DNA of 64,000 nt, taken from positions 87,501 to 151,500 of the forward strand of contig JAMFTG010000067.1 in the NCBI GenBank assembly GCA_023974075.1, read 5' to 3'. The translations under genes and the position numbers were made by a program. How positions within the stretch are numbered: position 1 is the stretch's first letter; each line of letters begins with the position of its first letter. Below are positions 37,833 through 48,620 of the stretch, in pieces. Origin of the DNA: Chaenocephalus aceratus (taxonomy: Eukaryota; Chordata; Actinopteri; Perciformes; Channichthyidae). The notes below the pieces were generated by a model. The model was not told where the DNA came from, did no database searches, and worked only from the letters and a program-made list of their open reading frames with translations.

Positions 37833-39224
37833 CACTGACACATTGTTCCACACAATCTGAGTGTGTGCAGAGTTGAGCCTGGTGAGGGACTCCTGCTGCT
37901 CCTAATCCCTCTCCTTCTGTTTGTGTTCGTAGCGCCGGGTTCCCAGGGGTGCAGCATTTTATCACGCCCCCGTCCCACACACACACACCTCCTTGCCACT
38001 ATATACGCTGCATGTGGTGGATGTGCGACTGGGGAGCAATTGTTTGCTGTTTTGGAGCGACATGTGTCTGATGCTTAACGGAAACGGTGGGTGAATAAAG
38101 AAATCTTTGGTGGATCAGAGTGGGGACACGGCAGATAACACATTAAGAGAAAGCAGTATCCTCTCTGGCCTGCGGGGGTGAAACTAAGCACTGGTGACCG
38201 TGGAAATGTGTGTGATATGTTGGGAAACCGGGGAAGAACAAGTGAAGGAGAAATGTTCTCCTTCACTTGAGGGAGAAATGAGAGGAGGATGAGGAAACGT
38301 CAAAGAGAGAAAAATGCAAGTTCGGTTAAAAACGGTGGAAAATCTACCGGGAGATAATGGCCGGGAAAACAGTTAATAATTCATCTGAGATGTTAAAAAT
38401 ATAAATATTAAGTGCAAACATTTTCTTTAGAAGCAATATTTAAAATGTGCTTATTGTTAAAGTAAAGGAGGGCATTGTGGGAGGGATCATGTTGAAAGAG
38501 AATTTCATGATTGGTTTTCAATATCATCTGTTTTGGTAACCATCAGCAAGTGGAAGTTAAAGTAAAAGCATTTACAGTAATAAATACTTTTAAGGTTGTT
38601 CCTTTATTTCAGCGAAACATTATAATATGCATATCACATAGGAGGTAATGTTGTTCTTCAGAGACAGGAAGTTGCACCCGGGATGTATTCAAGTCTGTCC
38701 ATTGGAAATGTGATGATCAATTTGAATAAAATCCCCTAATCCTTCCATCAAGATACAGAGGTCATTTCTCTACTTACTTTTCTATTTAAAAACAAACAGA
38801 CCATTTGCTGTATGTAGTTAATATTGCACTGATTTATGGAAGCTGAGTTATAGGAAGTGCTGAGTCCTTCGGGCTGTCTTTGCAGAAGGTGAAAAGATCC
38901 AAGAGAAGTTTATTATTATTTAGTTTTTTATGAGAGGAAAGCATTTAAATATCTCTCCATTTAAAAAGAACAATGAACTATTGAGGGTTAATACAAAATA
39001 TGTGGAACTTTTAAGGTTATTAATATTCAGGAATTGAATGAAAGAACTTGCACATAACTAGACAGGTGCTCTTTGTCTGCTCTTTAGTTAATATGGGTAT
39101 ACAGCTCGTTACAGTAAACATTTGGCCCATTTGATCAAAATTATGTTCAGAAAAGCTCTCAAAACGTTATATAGATATTTATCACGTTGTTTTTGACCAC
39201 TCGTAATTGTTGTTCTGTGCACAC
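37833..39224. other. No gene recognised
   Basis: Intronic. Contains one compact hairpin (38239-38269; listed separately). Confidence 0.4.
38239..38269. repeat. 14-bp perfect inverted repeat with 3-nt loop
   Basis: CAAGTGAAGGAGAA, loop atg, TTCTCCTTCACTTG. It would form a tight stem in DNA or RNA of either strand. Confidence 0.9.
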
Positions 39225-39230
39225 GTCTAT

Positions 39231-40070
39231 AAGTAAGGGATAATGTGCAGCAAGGCGTCATTGCTGATCAGCCTGAAGGGTGTTCTTTCTCCATAATGAC
39301 CAAGTCGCTGCACATTATCCCGCTTATTACACGGCCACTAAACAAACTAACGACTCGACTCCCAATATTAATTGAAATTATTTTGTCGACTCGTATTTCT
39401 TCCGCTAAGAAAAAATAAGTTCACCAACGGCTGGAACTGCGACGGGAACAACTTTACGGCAGCACTCTCCAACTTTCTGATCCACTAACAAGTCCCTGAA
39501 CTCTGCAGAGCTCATGCCGTGTTCCTGTTAGTGTTCACTTCCTCTCTGCCTTCTCCTGGGGACGCCCAGCGCTCTGCCTTTTGACCTCATTTCCTTTCTC
39601 CTTCTTGATCCTCGAAGAAAAATAGTCCGTTGTTACCGTTTGAACTAACGTAGCAACGGCAGGAACTGCTTCGATAGTATTTTTGCGGACCTCTTTGATT
39701 ACAGATTTGAAAACATCGTTGCTTGCTTTAAAAGTAGCACAATTCATGATGTCAAACCTTGGGAAGTATCTAGATATCCCTGCCCTGATGCCAAAGGAAC
39801 TGCACACTGAATATGTGTCGTCGTTTGATGTCTATGTCTGGACCGCTGCGTAGAAAGGAGGGTTTCTGCCCCGTTACTTCTCCGCTGTTTTCTTGTCTTG
39901 TTGGTTTGAAAAACAGACTGCATACAGTTAAATCGACTGGACTTCTTTCTGCAGATGTGAGCGTCCTTAACAACGGTCAATAAGTCCTTTACAGCGGTAT
40001 TCACTACTGGATTAACAACGTGTCACGTGTTCTGAATTGACCAATCAGAATCGAGTATTCAACTAAGCCA
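39231..40070 (-). mobile_element. Unclassified DNA transposon with ORF remnants
   Basis: Left side: an inverted pair GGATAATGTGCAGC (39238-39251) and GCTGCACATTATCC (39307-39320). Right side: ccaatcagaatcgagtattc, a common fish transposon terminus also found inverted at about 18205-18230. Minus-strand frames 39744-40004 and 39535-39807 read like one frameshifted protein (VVKDAHICRKKSSRFNC, then FKASNDVFKSVIKEVRK). I do not recognise the family. Limits are approximate. Confidence 0.5.
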
Positions 40071-40075
40071 TGTAA

Positions 40076-40999
40076 TAATAACGTTTTAAAACACTCCAAT
40101 GTGTCTTTAAAGAAACTTCAGGCGACGTTAGATCATCTATAATGTGGAGGTGCCAACGTCTTTCAAAGGGATGTGTTTACTGACGTTGGGGGGTCAGTCT
40201 CTGCATGGTAATCATCTATTTAAAAGAACGAGATGATACAACTTGTTTGTTTGGATCAAAGCATGTCAATTACTTTAATGTTTATGTGCAAGAGATAATC
40301 ATGGTGCTCTAGCTTTGGAAATGTCTGCTGCTTTCTTGTCTTGCTTTTCCTCTTCCTGTCAGCTACATATGTTACTCTCTAGTTGATTTGCTTGTTAATT
40401 TAAAAGCTTAGGTTACAGTTGTCAAAATGCTTGTATATTTTCCTAAATGTACTTCAGTGATATTCATGTTTGATGACAGAGTCACAGCAGTTCAAATGAT
40501 CAGCTGTCAGCAGATGTGATGTTTGGCTGCCATGAGATTCTATAATGTATTCTGGGGCGATAAAACACCTGTAGGACGATCTGTGTGTGAAGAAACACGT
40601 TTGGATGGAGTTTCATTCATTGATCACTTTACGTTACTCAACTACAATGTGACATGTATGTGATGCCAACTCTAACTCATTTGTTCCCAATATTGTTCTG
40701 TTTCACAGCAATTTCTAAAAGTATTGTAACGTTTGCGAAGCAGGGTGTGACTACCCCATTTGAACTGCGTAAGGGCGAGTTGATCGGCCATATTGGAATG
40801 CTACGTACGGCAACCCAAATAGGACATTTGATATTCGTAATCAAAAGTGCATCGTTATCTGGCCCTTGCAGAGAAATTCCAAAGCTGGGAAAGACCTTTC
40901 AGATTTATCAATAATTGTCATATAAGAAAAACACTTATCTGATAACAGAGATTTGTTTTTAAATCTACTTTTATATGTAATGTCGCGTTTCATGGATCT
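40076..40999. other. No gene recognised
   Basis: The open frame 40654-40914 has no recognisable motif or splice support. Confidence 0.4.
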
Positions 41000-41804
41000 T
41001 AGGGATGTAACGATATATCGAATATCGCGATAAATAAATGCCTCAATACCATTGTGAGACCTTTATTCAATCAGATGGTCAAGGGAGACTTGTCCAACAT
41101 GGCAGCAAGTAGGTTACACATGAACATTAAACAACAGATAACACAAAAGGACATGGTATTTACAGGGCTACATGTACACACCTAGAGACATGGACAAGTA
41201 TCAATAGGATATGTATATCTCTGTCAATGAGCCTCACCTTCTTGGCAAACACTGTATTGTTGTTGAAGAGGTGGAGAGACGATGCACAGTTTGACCCACT
41301 GCTGTCACCCATGGCCAAAGCATATCTCTCTGTCCCAGTAACATCAGTACCAGCAACACCAGTACCAGCAACACCAGGACCAGCAACACCAGTACCAAGC
41401 AAGAGAGTTGTTTCCACAGCAGGGGGTTTTGCAAACGCCCAAACATCCCAGCTTCTACCTGGAAATGTGGACGTGCTCATATTCCTGAAAGATAACCTTG
41501 ATGACGCTGAGTGAGTGAGTGAGTGAGTGAGTTAGAGTTGAGTTACTTGAAAAACTAAAGTGAAACTTGATTTATTCTATTGCAGGGTCTGATTATTATA
41601 TTGTTGACACTTTAAAATACTACTATCCTACTAAAATGCTGTACAAATCAGATTTATTATTTAATACAGAAAAAAAAATTCAAGTAAAAAAAAAAAAATT
41701 CACATATTTTTTCTTTATTTTTCATATCGCGATAAATATCGTACCGTGGACTTTTTATCGCGATAAATATCGTACCGTGAGTTTTTGGTATCGTTATATC
41801 CCTA
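41000..41804 (+). mobile_element. hAT element, internally deleted, 805 bp
   Basis: Inverted ends TAGGGATGTAACGATA (left) and TAGGGATATAACGATA (right, read inward), with tatcgcgata repeats just inside both. It encodes the C-terminal end of a hAT transposase (see 41227-41514). The flanks atggatct and atcctcaa do not match, so no target duplication is visible. Confidence 0.85.
41227..41514 (+). pseudogene. hAT transposase C-terminal (dimerisation) remnant
   Basis: The end of the frame, VVSTAGGFANAQTSQLLPGN then VDVLIFLKDNL, matches the C-terminal dimerisation region of Ac-like hAT transposases, which normally reads VFSTAG...LLPENVDMLIFL. Between LSVPVTS and PSKRVVSTAG the usual short PATSVPSER linker is expanded into repeated VPATP units (about 41336-41396), an in-frame minisatellite. 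The catalytic domain and N-terminal zinc finger are missing. A non-functional remnant inside the element at 41000-41804. Confidence 0.8.
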
Positions 41805-44353
41805 ATCCTCAACATTTTAAATGTTAAATACAATTAAAACCATTCACAGTTAAGAATTAGATATTAATTATTAATGCCATAAATGATTGCATACATTTAC
41901 AGTTTCTTATGTATCCAGTATGATAGCTCTGTCAAACAGAAGTTAAATCAATTTCTCACTTATGCTAAGAATGTATTTAACCCAATAAAAGGAGTTCTCA
42001 AATAGTAGGGAAATTACGTTGTAATAACTCATCTCTCTCGTTCAGATTAATGTTGTCAGGTTTTGTTTTTTGTTTTTTTTCACAAGGTACAATTACACAA
42101 CAAATATTACATTTCAGAGAGAACAGTGCCTGTACGGAGACGATCTACATAGTTATCAAATATTGCTTGTTTTTTATGACTAATGTGTTATGTACCTTAG
42201 CCATCTTTCCCAGCCCTTAATAAATGTGTCTTCCATTACTTTCAACTTGTATGTGATTTTCTCCATTATTAGGATATCACCAATAATATGAACCCATTGT
42301 CTGTAGCTTGGTGTTTCCGCCTTTAGCCAGTTTTTAGTGATAGCCTTCTTTCCAGCAGCTAGGAGGATCTTGATCAGGTATTGATCTCCGACATGTACAG
42401 ATCCTTCCATATGTCCCAGGTATAATACCACACAGGTTCGAGGGATTCTATAGTCTAACACCTTGCATAGAACAGAGTGCACAGAAAGGTTGCATTTTAC
42501 TGCAGCTCCAAAACACATGTGTATGGTGAGGTTCCAGATGTTTACAAAGTCTCCAGCATGATAGTTGAGTGTTTGTTTGTTTACTAGTGATGTTGGGTGT
42601 GTTAAAGAAACACATTTGGTTTTTCCACAGAAATTCTCTCCCTCCGTGTGACCGTGTGTGGTCTGGTGCATTTTCCACATATCATACCACATCTCATCTG
42701 AAGGTCCTTTCGTTTAGTTATTTTTCCCATTTAGTTTTTACATAGTGTGGAATCTTTGTTGGCTTCCATCAAGCACGAATACAGGGTTGACACAACTTTG
42801 GGAACATCATCAAGGTAAGCTCGTGCAATAATCTGTACAATAGGTTGTATGTCATCTTCATTTTCCGAAACCTTTTTTGTATAGTAGTCCCTCATTTGCA
42901 TATATCTGAATAAGTCTTTGTTCTCTGGGTCAAAGAGGTTCTTAAGGTCTTGAAAGCTTCTCGTTTCTCCCTTCTGGATAACCGTGCATATGGCTGTTAA
43001 ACCCTGTTCTGTCCATTGCTTGAATCTACAGTCATAGCTTCCTGGTTAGAATCCTTTGTCAGGCTATCCAGTCTAATAGTCCAAGTTCCCTTCCCAATTT
43101 CAATTGTTCAATAATAGAATACCATTGTTCTAGTGTAAATGTTGTTATTGGGTCTAGGTCTCCCTTTCTGTAATATGGGGAGGCATTTCTCTTTGCCCTA
43201 TGAGTGGTTGAATTGGGGACTCATATGTAAGTATTTCGATGTCTTTCCAGCGGCTTTATAATCGGAGTTGCACCAGTAAATGAGAGGACGTAGTTGTACT
43301 GCATGATAATATTCCTTTAGGTTTGGAAGTGCCAGTCCCCCTCTTTCTTTAGGCAGTTGCAGTGTGGTATATCTTATCCTAGGTCTTTTACCCCCCCATA
43401 TGAATCTTGATATAAGCTTATCCCAGCTTTGGAACTGAATCTGCGGTATATTTATCGGCAAGGATTGAAATAAATACAACAAGTGTGGTAGAATATTCAT
43501 TTTCACTGTATTTATCCTGTCAATAAAACTCATCGGGTAAGTTGACCATTTTTCAAAATCTTTCCTTATATCTTTGTCAATGCATTCATAGTTGCTTTGG
43601 TACAGCTTTGCTACAGGTTTGGTTATGTTTATTCCTAAGTATTTAATTGATTAGCTTCCCAGTTTAAATACAATTCTTTTAGTTGTTGATTTGGAGCGCA
43701 GTTAAACATAAGGATTTGAGTTTTAGATATGTTTAATTTGTATCCTGAAGCTTTATAAAGGAGCTTACTGGGTCTTTCAGCATGATCATGATGTCGTCTG
43801 CAAAAAGGCTAATAACATGTTTTTGTTGACTAATTTCTATCCCTGCTATTGCATTTTCCTGTCTGAACATTTGGGCTAACGGTTCTATATATAGAGCAAC
43901 CAGGGTAGGGCTGAGACAGCAGCCCTGTTCCTCTTTCCAATGTAAATATGTCTGTTAGTGAGCCATTAACTTTAACTCGAGCTGTTGGTTTGTTATAAAT
44001 AGACTTAATGCATTTAATTGTTTTATTACTGAATCCAAATTTCTCTAATGTTAGATATAAAAATTCCCAATTGACCCTGTCAAATGCTTTTTCCGCATCG
44101 AGACTAATCAGTGCTGCTGGTATTTTATTCGTTTGTATTCTATGTATGATGTGTAACTTTCTTCTGATATTATCATGCGTCTGCCTGAAACAAAGCCTGC
44201 TTGGTCCTCATCTATGACCTCTGGTTCTATTGTTCGTAGCCTGGTTGATAGTATCGTAGTGCAGAGCTTGTAATCAACATTAAGAATTGAGATTGGTCTA
44301 TCATGTTGGCAAAATTCTTTATCTTTTAGTGGTTTGGGGATAACTGTAATAAT

Positions 44354-45168
44354 TCGAGATGTCCCGATCCGATCACGTGATCGGGGATCGGAGCCGATCA
44401 CGTGATTTTCAAAAGATCGTAATCGGGAGAAAAAAATCGGGGATCGGGAATCTTTTTTTTTTATATAAAATATTTTTATTATTTTATTTAATGTTACAAA
44501 ACAAAAATGACCATGTTCACGTCTTAAAGTCATCCTGAGGCCTTAGATTGGGTTTAAATTACACAACATCATGTATGTGTTGCTTCTGTTGGGCTTGTTT
44601 TCAGACCTGGTTGCTTATTCCTCTCAAAGCTGGCAACAGAGTGGGCGCAGTGTCTAATAGTAGCAGTAAGCTAACGAGAGGCTACGTTCAGCTGGTGACT
44701 CGGGAGTCGGGACAGAGAAAATGTCAGGAGTTTGGAAGTATTGTAAAATTGAAAGCGAAGGCAGTGTAACAGCCAGATGCAATGTTTGCAAGGCAGAGGT
44801 TCCGCGTGGTGGAAAGAACAGAGCTACGTTCAACACGACCAATCTAATACGCCACCTGAGAAAAAAACACCAACAACAACACGACGAGTACACAGCGGCG
44901 ACTCAGGTAACGGCACTGAAACAACCAACACTTTCAGAGACTTTCAAAAGGAAAGAGAAACTGCCCCAGAACAGTGAAAAGGCCAAAAGAATAACAGCCA
45001 AGATAGCTGAATTCATCGCGTTGGATGACCAGCCGTTATCTGTTACCTTTTTTCCCTCTTAATGCATTGCATAAAGATCGGATCAGGAAAAATCGGTATC
45101 GGCAGATTGTCACAATCAAATGATCGGAATCGGATCGGGAGCAAAAAAAGGTGATGGGGACATCCCTA
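44354..45168 (+). mobile_element. hAT element inserted in the L1 reverse transcriptase, 815 bp
   Basis: Left end tcgagatgtcccgatccgat; right end read inward tagggatgtccccatcac. A perfect 8-bp duplication, gtaataat, lies at 44346-44353 and 45169-45176. Removing the element and one copy of the duplication rejoins the L1 frame as KEAII and TVIPKP, a known L1 motif. It keeps a BED-finger coding frame but no catalytic domain. Confidence 0.95.
44721..45062 (+). pseudogene. hAT transposase BED-finger remnant
   Basis: 113 codons: SGVWKYCKIESEGSVTARC then NVCKAEVPRGGKNRATFNTT and NLIRHLRKKHQQ. This is a complete BED zinc finger: aromatic start W-K-Y, CNVC, and H...H in IRHLRKKH, with an A/T-rich DNA-binding basic patch. 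A linker follows (TLSETFKRKEKL, KRITAKIAEFI) that normally leads to the catalytic domain; here the element ends instead. In full transposases the finger recognises the element's ends. It is the best preserved of the fingers in this window and could in principle still be translated as a DNA-binding peptide, but there is no evidence of expression. Confidence 0.88.
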
Positions 45169-47083
45169 GTAATAATTGCTTCTTTCCATGAGGGGAGAGC
45201 ATCCTCCTTTGACATGATCCAATGAAAGGCACCTAGTAGCAGTGCAGACGGTTCTTTTTCTAGTTCTTGGTACCACTCAGAATCCATCACTACCTGGAGC
45301 TTTGTGTGTTTTCAGCTTTCCGATTGCCTCATGGATTTCATCTATAGTTATCTTTGCTGTTATACGTTCATTTTGAACTTTACCTACAGAGGGCAGATCC
45401 AGTGAGTCTAGGAATGACTTTGTACGCATATGATTTGTTGTAGACGTTTGCATGTAAAGATCTTTGTAATAATCTCTAAAAATATTTTCAATTTCTTTGG
45501 GTTCATATTTAGGTTGATTTGTTTTAGGGTCATGTAGTTTGTTGACTGATTGCTGCCTGTTGCTTTCGTAAACGTCTTGCCAACAACTGTGTAGCTTTGG
45601 GGCCTAATTCATAATAATTCTGTTTAAGATATCTTGATTTTATCTCCATATCCTGATGTAGTAAGTTGTTGATTTGGTTTCTCACCTCTTTGATTTGTTT
45701 TCGTCTATTTCTATCACTGTTTTCTTTATGTTTTTGTTCTAGTTGTTTCAGGTCGGCTGTGAGATTATTATATTGAGTTTATTTTACTTTTTTGAGGTTA
45801 CTTGTAATAGAAATCAATTTTCCTCGTATTACTGCTTTTAATGCATCCCATAATATGGCTGGGTCTGTGTTGTCGTTATTGTTTTCCTCTAAGTATTTCA
45901 TCTTTGATTTGTTCAACAACCAATTTGTTGTTCAATCTCCATAATGTGTCTCTCCGTCTGCACCCCAGTTTAATATTCCAGTAGATTGCACAATGATCAG
46001 ACACAGCCTCTCCAATTTGACAGTCCTGTATTTTATCCCTATTTTCCTTTTGCATAAAAAAGTAATCAATCCGTGAGTATTCTGAGTGTACTGCCGAGTA
46101 ATAGCTGAAATCCTTTTTTTTGCATTAAGGTCCCTCCATCCGTCAACGAATCCCATTTCTTCCCAAGTGTTTTTCACCAGCTTTGTAATAGGTTTTTTAA
46201 TTCTCTTACAGTTTGTTGTGTCCAGATCAAAACCATTATAACATTGAGATCTCCCCCACTGATACATATTCCCTCTGTTTCTATCAGATCAAGCAAGGCC
46301 CCAAATAAATACTTATCACTGCATATATGTTCACCAAATGTTACCTTAGTTTTGTCAATTGTCCCTTTCACAATAATATATCGTCCCTCTCTATCTTTTA
46401 TTTCTTTTTGACTGCATTAGAAATTAAAATGGCTACTCCTCTTTTACGTGCGTTAGAGTGGGAGCTGTAAAAGGTGTTTTTGAATCCAAATTGTTTTAAT
46501 TGTTCATGTTCCGTCTGTGAAAGGTGGGTTTCTTGTCGGAAAGTAATGTGACTTTCTTTAGATTTCGCTATCATTTTTGCTCTTTTTATCGGGTTTCCCA
46601 AACCATTAGCGTTAAGGGAAATTCCGTCTGGTTTGTTAGTCATAGGTTGATTTTGGTTCAGTCATTTTGTAGCGTCTCCCACTAACAGTGATATAACTAT
46701 TGGCACTTAACAACATTGAAAACATTTCTAAACGTAACTATAGACAGAAAAGGCGACCTCCAAATAGAGGTGTGACCAACCGTCAGATGTTGACTCTCCT
46801 CTTGTTCTGAGGGGGAAAGTCTTCCATAGGGGAAGGGCCCCCAGCTAGTAGTAGGATAAAACCCAAATTGAGTTAACCTGCCCATACTAGGCTTATAACA
46901 TAGGCAGCTATGTTTCATTCCCTTTTTAAGCCAACATGCCAGATATCAATATGTATTCATGTCACTTCTCATTTCAAAACTAACAGTTCTTAATGTTTTT
47001 GAATAACATTACAAGGATATATTCTTATCTTTTTCCATTATGCGTCAGGCTGAAGAAGAACACTTTCATTCTGCGTTGTTTTC

Positions 47084-48079
47084 TTAATGTTCGAATTCTC
47101 GCAGCAGTCCTCTCGCCCGTTTGTCTGTCTGCGTGGTTCTGTTGTTTCCGACGCGTGTCCAAGTCTCGATCCCCGTGGACTTGAGCCCGCCACGGCCAGC
47201 GGAGCCTCTTGTAGCGGTGGTGTCTTCTACTTCATATCCTCTTCCCCGCATATCTCTGGCTGCTTCCTCAGCGCTGTTATATGTCTTCATTCCATTAGCC
47301 CAGTGAATACGCATCTTATGGAGAGGTGTCTGAAAACGGATGCCTTCTCCCTTCAAGATCTTCTTAACGCCCGCGTATGCCTTGCGTTGGAGCAGTATCC
47401 TTGCGGTGTAGTCGTGGTCGAAATATATCCTATTGTCTCCGAGTTTGACAGTTTTCTTTCCCTTTTTTTCAAGCCCCTCTCAAGACCATCTCTTTTACAT
47501 GGAACTGCAGACAGTTCAGGATGATCGACCTCGGAGGTTGTCCCGATTTGGGTTTCGGTGCCAGGGCTCTGTGGGCTCGCAGCCATTTATCGCCACCGTG
47601 TCACTTTTCAGCTCTGCATCTTCTGGTATGCCGTATATTCTCAAATTGTTCCGTCTGGATCTCGATTCCAAATCATCCAGCTTTTCAGTCATAAACTTGT
47701 GTTCTTTTATTATTTCCTGCATATCGCTTTTTGCCTCGGTACTCCAGAGCTCAAACTCCTCCGTGCGATTCACAACGTCTATTTTATCATTTTGCTGTCC
47801 AACTTCAGTGTGTATTTTTACCAGTTTCTGGTTAATGTCTTCTCTGAATTCTGTCAGCTCGTTTTTTATTTGAGTGGCGATGTCCTCCTTAAAGATGGTC
47901 GAGTCGGTTTTCAGCTCGCTCCGCATGGCTTCGATGTGCTTGCCAATGCTGTCCAGATTAGCTTGTGTTTTAGCCATTGCTGTGCTAGCTTCTGCCGTTA
48001 GCCTGTCCTTTTCTTTCTTAATGTTAGTTTTTTCTTTACCTTGACGGTTCTCGCTTTTCTTATTCCTTGCTTTTGTCAA
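47084..48079 (-). pseudogene. L1 ORF1 protein remnant
   Basis: ORF1p is the RNA-binding chaperone that trimerises on the LINE transcript. The 187-codon piece (48079-47516) is basic at the start (KARNKKSENRQGKEK), then a long charged coiled coil (IGKHIEAMRSELK, IATQIKNELTEFREDINQK), then the RRM entrance DDLESRSRRNNLRIYGIPED, a hallmark of L1 ORF1. A frame change follows. The C-terminal domain reads in 47356-47084 (FQTPLHKMRIHWANGMKTY). No ATG in a good position was found for the start. The ORF2 endonuclease follows downstream after a spacer of about 440 bp. Confidence 0.85.
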
Positions 48080-48425
48080 CTGTCCAGGATGTTTTATATG
48101 TTTTAATTTTCGAGTTAGGCAGAGTTTATTCTGTTGGCATAAGGGAGCTCACTGTTCAAGCGACCATGCTGCTCAGCTGTCCGCAGGAAGTCTCTGTTGT
48201 GAGGTTTTTAAAGTTTTTTTCTTATATTTTGCGAAACGCCGCTGTAATGTCCTACTTGGGTTGCCGTACGTTGCTGTCCCATATGGCGGACAAACTCACA
48301 AATCGCGTATGTTTTCAGTTCAGTTCTTGTGTGCTTATTTTGTATACCTTTCAGCAGGATTATGGAGTAAATACCGGCCCAATGTTCATAAACATGTGTG
48401 GTGGTGATACTTCATGTTTAAGGGC

Positions 48426-48502
48426 GAGGGTTAGCATAGCAAGGGTTAGCATAGCAAGGGTTAGCAAGGTTAGCATAGCAAGGGTTAGCATAGCAAGGGC
48501 CA
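48426..48502. repeat. 15-bp tandem repeat upstream of L1 ORF1
   Basis: The unit ggttagcatagcaag is repeated about five times with one shortened copy. It lies about 350 bp 5' of the first readable ORF1 codon, in or next to the LINE 5' region. Confidence 0.9.
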
Positions 48503-48620
48503 AAGGAAAAACTCTTTTTGGAGTGGACCCAAATTATAGCGCTGAAGATTATTTTCATAAAATGGCCGTAGCTGCTTTTCTTATCTCTTTTCATTTATGT
48601 CCTGTTTTTAGCTGTTAGAG

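Larger units (their letters stand above)
42180..46643 (-). pseudogene. L1 ORF2 (endonuclease and reverse transcriptase) remnant
   Basis: The endonuclease starts with ISLNANGLGNPIKRAKMI, followed by FRQETHLSQTE, which holds the catalytic glutamate, and AILISNAVKKK. The RT begins around KEDALPSWKEAII (45290-45180), continues after the hAT with TVIPKPLKD, RPISILNVDYK and DEDQAGFVSGRRMI, and keeps the catalytic FADD at 43793-43804. MNILPHLLYLFQSLPI and FIWGGKRPRI (43533-43198) are the region after the RT. The last part (42692-42180) is the L1 C-terminal segment. Frames change repeatedly and internal stops are present. The protein would nick DNA and reverse-transcribe its own RNA; this copy cannot. 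Confidence 0.88.
42061..48250 (-). mobile_element. L1-clade LINE, near full length, degraded, with nested hAT
   Basis: On the minus strand: a 5' region, ORF1 (about 48079-47084), a spacer, ORF2 with endonuclease (46643-45932), RT (45290-43200) and C-terminal part (42692-42180), then a short 3' region and an A-rich tail (T-run at 42061-42081 on the plus strand). The order and motifs are those of L1-type elements in fish. Stops and frameshifts are scattered, so it is inactive. It contains the hAT 44354-45168. No flanking duplication was found; the 5' boundary is approximate. Confidence 0.9.

Noticed and set aside
48067..48618. Plus-strand frame of 183 codons
   Set aside because: Antisense to the L1 5' region and runs through the 15-bp repeat; no recognisable motifs.
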